DNA of 64,000 bases, from NCBI GenBank assembly GCA_001298545.1, contig LJCX01000023.1:310001-374000 (forward strand). Direction: 5' to 3'. Made by a program: the position numbers and the translations under genes. The DNA comes from Actinobacteria bacterium OV320. GTDB lineage: Bacteria; Actinomycetota; Actinomycetes; Streptomycetales; Streptomycetaceae. The notes beneath the pieces were generated by a model that ran no database searches, was not told the origin of the DNA, and was given only the letters and a program-made list of their open reading frames with translations. This document shows positions 10,498 through 21,991 of this stretch, one piece after another; positions within the stretch are counted from its first letter, which is position 1; the number at the start of each line of letters is the position of its first letter.

Positions 10498-12267
10498 ATG
10501 ACTGAGTATGGCCGGGGCCCTGGCTCCGAACCGTGGCATCCGGAGGACCCGTTGTACGGGGACGGCGGATGGGAAGGGCAGGAGGCCCCCACGGGCCATC
10601 AGCCTGCCTACGGCGGCCAGCCACAGCACCACCACTACCCGCAGCAGCCGCAGCAGCAGGAGTACGGCGACTGGGGCCAGGGACAGGCGCAGCAGTACGA
10701 CCAGCAGCACTACGACCAGCAGCAGTACGGCCAGCAGCAGTACGACCCGCAGTACCAGGGCTACGACCAGCAGCAGTACGGCGCTCAGGACCAGCAGTAC
10801 ACCCACCAGAACCAGCAGGCCTACCACGAGGGGTACCAGGAGGGCGGCTGGGACGGCACGGGCACCCATGCCCACGTCCCCTTCGCCGCCGATCCCGGCG
10901 ACCCCTACGGTCAGCAGGCCGCGGCCTACGGCGCCGAACAGCCCGATTTCTACGGCACTCCCGAGGCGTACCCGCCGCCGGAGCCGCCCGCCCGGCGCCG
11001 CGCCGAGCCCGAACCGGACCCGGTGCCGGAATCCGACGCCGAGCAGAAGACCGACTGGGACCCCGGGCCCGATCAGGGTGAGCACGCCTTCTTCGCGGGC
11101 GGCGGGGCCGAGGACGACGAGGACGACGACGATCCGGAGGGCCGCGGCGACCGGCGGGGCCGGGGCGGCAAGGGCGCGAAGAGCAAGAAGAGCCGCAGCG
11201 GCTGCGCCTGTCTGGTCGTCGTGCTGGTGTTCGGCGGCGGTGTCGCGGGTGTCGGATATTTCGGCTACGACTACTACAAGAATCGTTACGCCGCGGCTCC
11301 GGACTACACGGGCGACGGCACGAAGCAGACCGTGAGCATCGAGGTGCCCAAGGGCTCCGGCGGCGCCGCCATCGGCAGACTGCTCAAGGACGCCGGTGTC
11401 GTCAAGAGCGTGGACGCGTTCGTCTCCGCGGTCACGAACAACCCCGAGGCGGGCGGCATCCAGGCGGGCGCGTACATCCTGAAGAAGGAGATGTCCGCGA
11501 AGAGCGCCGTGGAGATGATGCTCGACCCGGCCAGCCAGGCCAATGTGATGGTCACGCCGGGCCAGCGGAACGTTTCCGTCTACAAGAACATCGACACGAA
11601 GCTCGGGCTTGCCTCCGGGACCACCAGAAAATTGGCGGAGACCGAGTACAAGACGCTCGGTCTGCCGGCCTGGGCGAACGACAACGAGGACATCAAGGAC
11701 CCGCTGGAGGGCTTCCTCTTCCCGGGGACGTACGGCGCCGCCAAGGGCATGAAGCCCGAGGCGGTCCTGAAGTCGATGGTCGCGCACGCCAACGAGGTAT
11801 ACGGCGAGTACGACCTCGAGGCCAAGGCCAAGACGCTCAAGCTGGAAAGCCCGTTGCAGGTCATCACGGTCGCCAGCCTCGTCCAGGCCGAGGGCAAGAC
11901 GCACGACGACTACCGCAAGATGGCGGAGGTCGTCTACAACCGGCTCAAGCCGACGAACGACCAGACCAACCAGTTGCTCCAGTTCGACTCGACCTTCAAC
12001 TACCTGAAGGGCGAGAGCAAGATCAACATCAGCGAGTCCGAGATCAACAGCAACAAGGACCCGTACAACACCTACACCAACAAGGGCCTGACGCCGGGAC
12101 CGATCGGCAACCCCGGTGAGGACGCGCTGAAGGCCACGATGAAGCCGACCAGCGACGGCTGGATCTATTTCGTGGCGACCGACGGCGAGAGCAACACCGA
12201 ATTCGCGAAGACCTACGCGGAATTCCAGAGACTCAAGGACAAGTTCGATGCCAGCACGGGCAACTGA
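10498..12267 (+). CDS. mltG: Endolytic murein transglycosylase MltG
   Basis: This 589-residue YceG/MltG protein cuts nascent peptidoglycan strands. The N-terminal 240 residues form a long, disordered cytoplasmic region that is rich in Gln and Tyr (repeated YDQQ/QQQYG units, roughly residues 45-110), then acidic, then basic. One membrane helix (about 238-260) anchors it, and the extracellular YceG domain follows. The catalytic glutamate lies in VASLVQAEGKTHDD; the family C-terminal block with LTPGPIGNPG and IYFVATDG is intact. The normal family length is about 340, so the extra length is all in the low-complexity tail. Its last 20 bases overlap aroE. Confidence 0.93.
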   Translation: MTEYGRGPGSEPWHPEDPLYGDGGWEGQEAPTGHQPAYGGQPQHHHYPQQPQQQEYGDWGQGQAQQYDQQHYDQQQYGQQQYDPQYQGYDQQQYGAQDQQYTHQNQQAYHEGYQEGGWDGTGTHAHVPFAADPGDPYGQQAAAYGAEQPDFYGTPEAYPPPEPPARRRAEPEPDPVPESDAEQKTDWDPGPDQGEHAFFAGGGAEDDEDDDDPEGRGDRRGRGGKGAKSKKSRSGCACLVVVLVFGGGVAGVGYFGYDYYKNRYAAAPDYTGDGTKQTVSIEVPKGSGGAAIGRLLKDAGVVKSVDAFVSAVTNNPEAGGIQAGAYILKKEMSAKSAVEMMLDPASQANVMVTPGQRNVSVYKNIDTKLGLASGTTRKLAETEYKTLGLPAWANDNEDIKDPLEGFLFPGTYGAAKGMKPEAVLKSMVAHANEVYGEYDLEAKAKTLKLESPLQVITVASLVQAEGKTHDDYRKMAEVVYNRLKPTNDQTNQLLQFDSTFNYLKGESKINISESEINSNKDPYNTYTNKGLTPGPIGNPGEDALKATMKPTSDGWIYFVATDGESNTEFAKTYAEFQRLKDKFDASTGN

Positions 12268-13105
12268 CGCCCGCCGGGCCGCGGTACTCGGCAGCCCCAT
12301 CGTCCACTCCCTCTCCCCGGTGCTGCACCGCGCCGCGTACGAGGCACTGGAACTCACCGGCTGGACGTACGACCGTTTCGACGTCGACGAGGAGGCCCTG
12401 CCGTCGTTCGTCGCCGGGCTCGGCGCCGAATGGGCCGGTCTCTCGCTGACCATGCCGCTGAAGCGCGCGGTCATCCCGCTGCTCGACGAGATCAGCGAGA
12501 CGGCCGCCTCCGTCGAGGCGGTCAACACCCTCGTGTTCACCGAGGACGGCCGTCGGCTCGGCGACAACACGGACATCCCCGGCATGGTCGCCGCCCTGCG
12601 CGAGCGCGGTGTCGAACAGGTCGACTCGGCCGCGATCCTCGGCGCCGGCGCCACCGCGTCCTCCGCCCTGGCCGCCCTGACCCGGGTCTGCACCGGCGAG
12701 ATCGTCGCCTACGTCCGCAGCGCGGCCCGCGCCGCCGAGATGCGGCAGTGGGGTGAGCGGCTCGACGTAGAGGTCCGGATCGCCGACTGGGCGGACGCCG
12801 CCGACGCGCTGCGCTTCCCGCTGGTCGTCGCGACCACCCCGGCCGGGGCCACGGACGACCTCGCCGCCTCGGTGCCGGAGCGCCCCGCCACCCTGTTCGA
12901 CGTGCTCTACGACCCGTGGCCGACCGAGCTGGCCGCCCGCTGGTCCATGTTCGGCGGCGCCGTCGTCAGCGGCCTCGACCTGCTGGTGCACCAGGCGGTG
13001 CTCCAGGTGGAGCAGATGACCGGCCGTGTCCCGGCGCCGGTGGAGGCCATGCGCAAGGCGGGCGAACACGCCCTCGCCCCCCGCCGGGACCCGCACCGCC
13101 CGTGA
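12248..13105 (+). CDS. aroE: Shikimate dehydrogenase
   Basis: This 285-residue enzyme reduces 3-dehydroshikimate to shikimate with NADPH. It shows the substrate site GSPIVHSLSP, the catalytic lysine in LTMPLKR, the NTDIPG block and the nucleotide-binding GAGATAS motif. It starts inside the end of mltG and leads the shikimate cluster aroE-aroC-aroK-aroB. A gap of 175 bases to aroC holds no other gene. Confidence 0.95.
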   Translation: MPARATDARRAAVLGSPIVHSLSPVLHRAAYEALELTGWTYDRFDVDEEALPSFVAGLGAEWAGLSLTMPLKRAVIPLLDEISETAASVEAVNTLVFTEDGRRLGDNTDIPGMVAALRERGVEQVDSAAILGAGATASSALAALTRVCTGEIVAYVRSAARAAEMRQWGERLDVEVRIADWADAADALRFPLVVATTPAGATDDLAASVPERPATLFDVLYDPWPTELAARWSMFGGAVVSGLDLLVHQAVLQVEQMTGRVPAPVEAMRKAGEHALAPRRDPHRP

Positions 13106-13280
13106 CCCCTTCCCCGGATGTTCCACCGTCCGCAGGCTGGACCCTCGACCGGTTCCTGAGCCGGGACGTGGGAGGATCGGAGGTGGCGGGCCAGGGCCGC
13201 GCACCCGGTCACGCCACCGACGTACGCGAAGGACGCGCGTGCGCAGAGCGCTAGCAGAGCGCGAGCACTGAGGAGCATCG

Positions 13281-16068
<2,788 letters not shown>

Positions 16069-16151
16069 GAGCGCGAGACGGGTCGAGTGGTTCTCCCGCT
16101 TCCCTCCCGCTTCCCTTCCGCCCGATTCGCTTTCCACACCGGGCACTTCGG

Positions 16152-16191
16152 ACCGCCCCCGGCCGTTCACCAAAGGACGGCCGGGGGCGGT
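16152..16191 (+). terminator. Terminator hairpin after aroB
   Basis: A perfect 15-bp stem (16152-16166 with 16177-16191) encloses a ten-base loop, 83 bases after the aroB stop. It separates the shikimate operon from the next gene. Confidence 0.75.
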
Positions 16192-16268
16192 ACCGTTCAG
16201 TAGCGAACAGGGGGTCCGCGCCCCTCACAACCAGCGCCCATTGCCTGTACGAGACGGAGTGGCACCGG

Positions 16269-17090
16269 ATGCAGCACGCAGTGGGTTCTCCGCTGCCGCC
16301 GCCCCACCAGCCGGGCGGCGCCCCCCAGCAGCAGCCGGGGTACCTCGGCGCCCCGTCGGGTCCGGTCCCGCCCGCGCCCCAGCCGCCGGTGCCGCCCGTG
16401 CCGCCTCCGCCCGCCCCGCAGCACGCCCCGGTCCCGCAGGGCACCGACACCACCGGGCACGTCCCGCTGCCGCCGGGCGGCCCGGTCCCCATGCCCAGCG
16501 CGCCGCCCGCCCAGGTCGTCCCCGACCCGACGGCCACGACACTGGCGGTGCTGCTGATCGGCCCGGCGGGCGCCGGGAAGACCAGCGTCGCCAAGTTCTG
16601 GGCCGACCACCGCCGGGTGCCCACGGCCCACGTCAGCCTCGACGACGTACGGGAATGGGTCCGCTCGGGCTTCGCCGACCCGCAGTCGGGATGGAACGAC
16701 CATTCCGAGGCCCAGTACCGTCTGGCCCGCCGCACCTGCGGCTTCGCCGCGCGCAACTTCCTGGCCAACGGCATCTCGTGCATCCTGGACGACGCGATCT
16801 TCCCCGACCGGCCGGCCGTCGGCCTCGGTGGCTGGAAACGGCATGTGGGCCCGGGCCTGCTGCCCGTCGTCCTCCTGCCCGGCCTGGAGGTCGTCCTGGA
16901 GCGCAACGCCGAACGCGCGGGCAACCGCCGCCTCACCGACGAGGAGGTGGCCCGTATCCACGGCCGCATGGCCGGCTGGTACGGCTCCGGCCTCCCCATC
17001 ATCGACAACTCCCAACTGGACGTCCCGACGACGGCGAGGGTCCTGGACGACGTGCTGGCGAGGGCGATCGCGAGCCCCCCGAAGTGGTAG
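16269..17090 (+). CDS. P-loop ATP-binding protein with Pro/Gln-rich N-terminus
   Basis: This 273-residue protein starts with about 90 residues of Pro, Gln and Gly (QPPVPPVPPPPAPQ-type stretches), then a compact AAA-type P-loop kinase-like domain. Walker A GPAGAGKTSVAKFW is near residue 98, SLDDVREW follows, and SCILDDAIFPDR may carry the Walker B acidic pair. The fold resembles zeta-toxin or polynucleotide-kinase-like proteins. The substrate is unknown, and no antitoxin-like gene is adjacent. The ATG is preceded by a GACGGAG ribosome site. It lies between aroB and the M24-family gene. Confidence 0.7.
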   Translation: MQHAVGSPLPPPHQPGGAPQQQPGYLGAPSGPVPPAPQPPVPPVPPPPAPQHAPVPQGTDTTGHVPLPPGGPVPMPSAPPAQVVPDPTATTLAVLLIGPAGAGKTSVAKFWADHRRVPTAHVSLDDVREWVRSGFADPQSGWNDHSEAQYRLARRTCGFAARNFLANGISCILDDAIFPDRPAVGLGGWKRHVGPGLLPVVLLPGLEVVLERNAERAGNRRLTDEEVARIHGRMAGWYGSGLPIIDNSQLDVPTTARVLDDVLARAIASPPKW

Positions 17091-17181
17091 GGCGCTCCCG
17101 AGCGCTCCGGTCCGACCCGGACCGTTCCCCCGAACGCCGTCCCAACCGGCACAATCCGGCCACTCCTCCTACGCTCGTGTC

Positions 17182-18288
17182 ATGTCAGAGGTCTACGCGT
17201 CCCGCCGCAACCGGCTGAGAGAACGCTGCAACGCCAGCGGCAGCGCCACCGCGCTGATCTCCCGCCCCGCCAACGTGAGATACCTCGCGGGGGCGGCCCC
17301 GCGCGGCGCCGTGCTGCTGCTGGGCAGACGTGAGGATCTTCTCGTCTGCCTGGACCCGCCCGACGACCGCCCGAGCGAGGGCCGGCCGGACGAGGCCCTG
17401 CGTGTCCACTGCCTCCGCCTCCCCGGAGGCGATCCGGCGGTCGCCGCCGCCGATCTCCTCGTGGGCGAGGGCGGCGACTCCCTCGCGGTGGAGGAGCACC
17501 ACCTGACGGTGGCCCGCCACCGCGAACTGCGTTCCGTCGCGCCCGGGCTGCGCCTGGCCGATCTGGGTGGCGCGGTCGAACAGCTGCGGGTGGTGAAGGA
17601 CGAGGAGGAGATCTCCTGTCTGCGGATCGGCGCCGAGATCGCCGACCAGGCCCTGGGGGAGCTGCTGGAGTCCATCCTGGTCGGCCGTACGGAACGCCAT
17701 CTCGCGCTGGAACTGGAACGGCGCCTCGTCGATCACGGTGCCGACGGCCCAGCCTTCGCCACCTCGGTGGCCACCGGCCCGAACTCCGGCCGGCGCGGCC
17801 ACCGGCCCACCGACCGGCGGGTCGAGGAGGGTGACTTCCTTTCCGTCTGCCTGGGGGCGAGCTACCGCGGATACCGCTGCGAGATCGGCCGCACCTTCGT
17901 GATCGGCACGTCCCCCGCCGACTGGCAGATCGAGCTGTACGACCTCGTCTTCGCTGCCCAGCGGGCCGGACGGGAGGCTCTGGCACCCGGCGCCGCCTTC
18001 CGGGACGTGGACCGCGCGGCCCGCCAGATCCTGGACTCCGCAGGCCACTCCGAGGGCCTTGCGGCACTCACCGGACACGGTGTCGGACTCGAAATCGAAG
18101 AGGACCCGCAGTTGTCTCCCGCGGCCATGGGTAAACTGGACGCTTGCGTGCCGGTCACCGTCGAACCGGGGGTCCACATCCCGGGCCGGGGCGGTGTCAG
18201 GATCGATGACACGCTCGTCGTGCGCCCCGAGGCGGACGGCGGACCCGAGCTACTCACCATCACGACCAAGGAGCTGCTCGCCCTCTAG
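17182..18288 (+). CDS. M24-family (Xaa-Pro peptidase-like) protein with altered metal ligands
   Basis: This 368-residue protein has the creatinase N-terminal domain and the C-terminal pita-bread fold of M24 peptidases. Its length and order of motifs match proline dipeptidases, and His207 (GHRPT), His299 (GHGVGLEIEE) and Glu328 (VEPGVHIPG) are kept. The canonical first metal Asp is replaced by Cys223 (SVCLGAS), the second Asp by Glu234 (CEIGRTF), the second active-site His by Glu306 and the final ligand Glu by Asp342 (RIDDT). It may be an inactive homologue or use a different metal or reaction. It lies directly before efp, a common neighbour of M24 genes. Confidence 0.85.
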   Translation: MSEVYASRRNRLRERCNASGSATALISRPANVRYLAGAAPRGAVLLLGRREDLLVCLDPPDDRPSEGRPDEALRVHCLRLPGGDPAVAAADLLVGEGGDSLAVEEHHLTVARHRELRSVAPGLRLADLGGAVEQLRVVKDEEEISCLRIGAEIADQALGELLESILVGRTERHLALELERRLVDHGADGPAFATSVATGPNSGRRGHRPTDRRVEEGDFLSVCLGASYRGYRCEIGRTFVIGTSPADWQIELYDLVFAAQRAGREALAPGAAFRDVDRAARQILDSAGHSEGLAALTGHGVGLEIEEDPQLSPAAMGKLDACVPVTVEPGVHIPGRGGVRIDDTLVVRPEADGGPELLTITTKELLAL

Positions 18289-18339
18289 GCAGGTGCGTGC
18301 GCCGGGGTCGTCCACGTCAGTCCAGGAGATTCCGCAACC

Positions 18340-18906
18340 GTGGCTTCCACGAACGACCTCAAGAACGGCCTGGTGCTCAAGCTCGAAGGCGGCCAGCTCT
18401 GGTCCGTCGTCGAGTTCCAGCACGTCAAGCCCGGCAAGGGCCCGGCCTTCGTGCGCACCAAGCTGAAGAACGTGCTTTCCGGCAAGGTCGTCGACAAGAC
18501 GTTCAACGCCGGCGTCAAGGTCGAGACGGCCACTGTCGACAAGCGCGACATGCAGTTCTCGTACATGGACGGCGAGTACTTCGTCTTCATGGACATGGAG
18601 ACCTACGACCAGCTGATGGTCGACCGCAAGGCCGTCGGCGACGCCGCCAACTTCCTGATCGAGGGCTTCACGGCCACCGTGGCGCAGCACGAGGGCGAGG
18701 TGCTCTTCGTAGAGCTGCCGGCCGCCGTCGAGCTCGTCGTGCAGGAGACCGAGCCGGGCCTCCAGGGCGACCGCTCCACCGGTGGCACCAAGCCCGCCAC
18801 CCTGGAGACCGGTCACCAGATCAACGTCCCGCTCTTCATCACCACCGGTGAGAAGATCAAGGTCGACACCCGCACCAGCGACTACCTCGGCCGGGTGAAC
18901 AGCTAA
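18340..18906 (+). CDS. efp: Elongation factor P
   Basis: This 188-residue, three-domain tRNA-mimic rescues ribosomes stalled on polyproline. The tip loop that contacts the peptidyl-transferase centre reads PGKGP (31-35), with Lys33 at the tip. The palindromic PGKGP loop is the actinobacterial form thought to work without a lysine modification. No EpmA/EpmB-type modifying genes are nearby. The GTG start follows a CAGGAGAT ribosome site. nusB begins three bases after its stop codon. Confidence 0.97.
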   Translation: MASTNDLKNGLVLKLEGGQLWSVVEFQHVKPGKGPAFVRTKLKNVLSGKVVDKTFNAGVKVETATVDKRDMQFSYMDGEYFVFMDMETYDQLMVDRKAVGDAANFLIEGFTATVAQHEGEVLFVELPAAVELVVQETEPGLQGDRSTGGTKPATLETGHQINVPLFITTGEKIKVDTRTSDYLGRVNS

Positions 18907-18908
18907 CC

Positions 18909-19337
18909 GTGGCTGCCCGCAACACGGCCCGCAAGCGCGCCTTCCAGATCCTCTTCGAGGGCGACCAGCGCGGAGTCGACGTCCTGACAGTCCTCGCGGA
19001 CTGGATCCGGCTCTCCCGGGCCGACACCCGGCAGCCGCCGGTGAGCGAGTACACGATGCAGCTGGTCGAGGGCTACGCCGGGTACGCGCGTCGCATCGAC
19101 GAGCTGATCTCGCAGTACTCGGTCGGCTGGACGCTGGACCGGATGCCGGTCGTCGACCGCAACATCCTGCGTCTCGGCGCCTACGAGCTGATCTGGGCCG
19201 ACGAGACCCCGGACGCGGTCGTCCTCGACGAGATGGTGCAGCTGGCGAAGGAGTTCTCGACGGACGAGTCGCCGTCGTTCGTCAACGGCCTGCTCGGCCG
19301 GTTCAAGGAGCTCAAGCCGTCTCTGCGTCGCGAATAG
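18909..19337 (+). CDS. nusB: Transcription antitermination factor NusB
   Basis: This 142-residue all-helical protein binds boxA RNA together with S10 and supports rRNA antitermination. It has the family start ARKRAFQILFEGDQRG and the C-terminal LGAYELIWADETPDAVVLDEMVQLAKEF block. It follows efp with almost no gap, so the M24 gene, efp and nusB probably form one operon ending at the hairpins near 19.45 kb. Confidence 0.95.
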   Translation: MAARNTARKRAFQILFEGDQRGVDVLTVLADWIRLSRADTRQPPVSEYTMQLVEGYAGYARRIDELISQYSVGWTLDRMPVVDRNILRLGAYELIWADETPDAVVLDEMVQLAKEFSTDESPSFVNGLLGRFKELKPSLRRE

Positions 19338-19402
19338 CGAACAGTTCCGCGGGGAGAGCCGGGGAACGAGGGCCGTAGGAGGCCTGCGAGCCCCCTGTGG
19401 CT

Positions 19403-19435
19403 CGTCGCGCGGTTCCCCGCGCCCCTCGGGGCGCG
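19403..19435 (+). repeat. GC-rich interspersed Streptomyces repeat with hairpin
   Basis: This segment contains GGTTCCCCGCGCCCCTCGGG and forms a stem of 8 bp (19418-19425 with 19428-19435). I recall near-identical TCGCGC-GTTCCCCGCGCCCC elements between many Streptomyces genes. Its function is unknown; a related element occurs at 48933-49012. Confidence 0.5.
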
Positions 19436-19438
19436 AAC

Positions 19439-19480
19439 ATGCCGGAGGGCCCACAGCGCACGCTGTGGGCCCTCCGGCAT
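19439..19480 (+). terminator. Perfect 20-bp inverted repeat, probable nusB terminator
   Basis: Bases 19439-19458 and 19461-19480 are perfect reverse complements with only two bases between them, about 100 bases after nusB. It has no T-tract in either direction but is strong enough to end transcription from both sides. Confidence 0.75.
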
Positions 19481-19500
19481 GTACCGAGGCATGTACCGAC

Positions 19501-19545
19501 AAAAAGCCGGGGTGGCCGGAACCATCAGGTTCCGGCCACCCCGGC
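19501..19545 (-). terminator. Intrinsic terminator of bldD
   Basis: A perfect 18-bp stem (19506-19523 with 19528-19545) with a four-base loop is followed, on the minus strand, by five T residues (AAAAA at 19501-19505). This is an unusually canonical intrinsic terminator for the genus, 39 bases past the bldD stop. Confidence 0.85.
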
Positions 19546-19583
19546 GGCACGTTTCTGCTGAGCTCTGGCGGGCCGCTGGGACC

Positions 19584-20084
19584 TCAGCCCTCCTCGTGGG
19601 AGACGGCGCGACGGGCGTCCGCGTCCAGGACGCCCCAGCTGATCAGCTGCTCGGTCAGGACCGAGGGGGACTGGTCGTAGATGACGGCGAGCGTGCGCAG
19701 GTCGTCCTGGCGGATCGACAGCACCTTGCCGTTGTAGTCACCGCGCTGCGACTGGATGGTGGCCGCGTACCGCTGAAGGGGACCCGCCTTCTCGACCGGC
19801 ACGTGGGCCAGTCGCTCCAGGTCCAGGACCAGCTTCGGCGGCGGCTCGGCGGCGCCGCCCGGAGTGGTGCCCGGCAGCAGTTCCTGCACGGGAACGCCGT
19901 AGAAGTCCGCCAGCTCGGCAAGGCGCTGCACGGTCACGGCGCGGTCGCCGCGCTCGTACGAACCGACCACGACCGCCTTCCACCGTCCCTGGGACTTCTC
20001 CTCGACACCGTGGAGGGAAAGGCCCTGCTGGGTGCGGATCGCCCGGAGCTTGGCCCCGAGCTGTTTGGCGTATTCGCTGGACAT
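19584..20084 (-). CDS. bldD: Developmental master regulator BldD
   Basis: BldD represses sporulation genes during vegetative growth in Streptomyces when dimerised by cyclic di-GMP. The 166-residue protein has an N-terminal Xre-type helix-turn-helix (about residues 7-70, with YERGDRAVTVQRLAELADFYG) and a C-terminal c-di-GMP domain. The ligand signature RGD (114-116) then RQDD (125-128), separated by eight residues, is intact. I chose the ATG at 20084 (MSSEYAKQLG) over an in-frame ATG at 20099 because known BldD proteins begin there. It is divergent from the pyrimidine operon, and a BldD-like box lies 46-58 bases upstream. Confidence 0.98.
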   Translation of the reverse strand: MSSEYAKQLGAKLRAIRTQQGLSLHGVEEKSQGRWKAVVVGSYERGDRAVTVQRLAELADFYGVPVQELLPGTTPGGAAEPPPKLVLDLERLAHVPVEKAGPLQRYAATIQSQRGDYNGKVLSIRQDDLRTLAVIYDQSPSVLTEQLISWGVLDADARRAVSHEEG

Positions 20085-20129
20085 ATAGCTCCCCGGCACT
20101 GGGTCGACGCGGCACGAGCCGCGTGCTGG

Positions 20130-20142
20130 TAACTCACTGTGA
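20130..20142 (-). promoter_or_regulatory. BldD-like operator upstream of bldD
   Basis: TAACTCACTGTGA matches the remembered BldD consensus TnACnC(A/T)GnGTnA at every fixed position but one. It lies within a wider inverted repeat GTAACTCA (20129-20136) and TGAGGTTAC (20140-20148). BldD is known to bind its own promoter in S. coelicolor, so autoregulation is the natural reading. Confidence 0.55.
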
Positions 20143-20272
20143 GGTTACGCAGCGTGATTCTTCTGAGTCAAGCCGAATGGTCCACACCGACGCTTCCGTG
20201 GTATCGGTGGCCGATTACTCCAAGGGGGTGATCGGGGCGGTGTCCCGGCCTGCTACCGTGGATGGCGCAAAT

Positions 20273-20909
<637 letters not shown>

Positions 20910-21005
20910 CACGCGCGCGTGCGGCCCTCGGTGCCGTGCGCCCCACAGCCGTGCCCTGCACGTCCGTGACCTCCCTTGTCTGAACTGCCTTACGGAGCCT
21001 GACAG

Positions 21006-21986
21006 ATGCAGCGTCATCTCATCTCGGCCGCCGATCTCACCCGCGACGACGCCGTCCTGATCCTCGACACCGCCGAGGAGATGGCCCGGGTCGCGGACCG
21101 GCCCATCAAGAAACTGCCGACCCTGCGCGGCCGCACGATCGTCAACCTCTTCTTCGAGGACTCCACGCGCACGCGTATCTCCTTCGAGGCCGCCGAGAAG
21201 CGCCTCTCCGCGGACGTCATCAACTTCTCCGCCAAGGGGTCGTCGGTGTCGAAGGGCGAGTCCCTCAAGGACACCGCGCAGACGCTGGAGGCCATGGGCG
21301 TCGACGCCGTCGTCATCCGGCACGGCGCCTCCGGGGCGCCCTACCGACTGGCCACCTCCGGCTGGATCGACGCGGTCGTCGTCAACGCCGGCGACGGCAC
21401 CCACCAGCACCCCACCCAGGCCCTCCTGGACGCCTTCACCATGCGCCGCCGCCTGGTCGGCCGGGACGCCGGGATCGGCCAGGATCTCGCCGGCAAGCGC
21501 ATCACGATCGTCGGCGACGTGCTGCACAGCCGGGTCGCCCGCTCCAACGTCGACCTGCTGCACACGCTCGGCGCCGAGGTGACCCTGGTCGCCCCGCCCA
21601 CCCTGGTGCCGGTCGGCATCGAGACCTGGCCGTGCGAGGTGTCGTACGACCTCGACAGCACGCTGCCCAAGTCCGACGCGGTGATGATGCTGCGGGTGCA
21701 GCGCGAGCGGATGAACGCCGCGTTCTTCCCCACCGAGCGCGAGTACTCGCGGCGCTACGGGCTCGACGGCGACCGCATGGCGCGGATGCCCGAGCACGCC
21801 ATCGTCATGCACCCCGGCCCGATGGTCCGCGGCATGGAGATCACCGCCGAGGTCGCCGACTCCGAGCGCTGCACCGTCGTCGAACAGGTCGCCAACGGCG
21901 TGTCCATCCGGATGGCCGTCCTCTACCTGCTCCTGGGCGGCAACGAGCCCGCCGTCAGCCACGCCCGCACCACCGAGGAGAAGTAA
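21006..21986 (+). CDS. pyrB: Aspartate carbamoyltransferase catalytic subunit
   Basis: This 326-residue enzyme joins carbamoyl phosphate to aspartate. It has the carbamoyl-phosphate site [10 protein letters not shown] near residue 52, the ATCase block [16 protein letters not shown] and the C-terminal [12 protein letters not shown]. No pyrI regulatory subunit is present. In some actinobacteria and Thermus, PyrB assembles with the dihydroorotase encoded next to it, which fits the five-base gap to pyrC. Confidence 0.97.
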   Translation: MQRHLISAADLTRDDAVLILDTAEEMARVADRPIKKLPTLRGRTIVNLFFEDSTRTRISFEAAEKRLSADVINFSAKGSSVSKGESLKDTAQTLEAMGVDAVVIRHGASGAPYRLATSGWIDAVVVNAGDGTHQHPTQALLDAFTMRRRLVGRDAGIGQDLAGKRITIVGDVLHSRVARSNVDLLHTLGAEVTLVAPPTLVPVGIETWPCEVSYDLDSTLPKSDAVMMLRVQRERMNAAFFPTEREYSRRYGLDGDRMARMPEHAIVMHPGPMVRGMEITAEVADSERCTVVEQVANGVSIRMAVLYLLLGGNEPAVSHARTTEEK

Positions 21987-21991
21987 GAACC

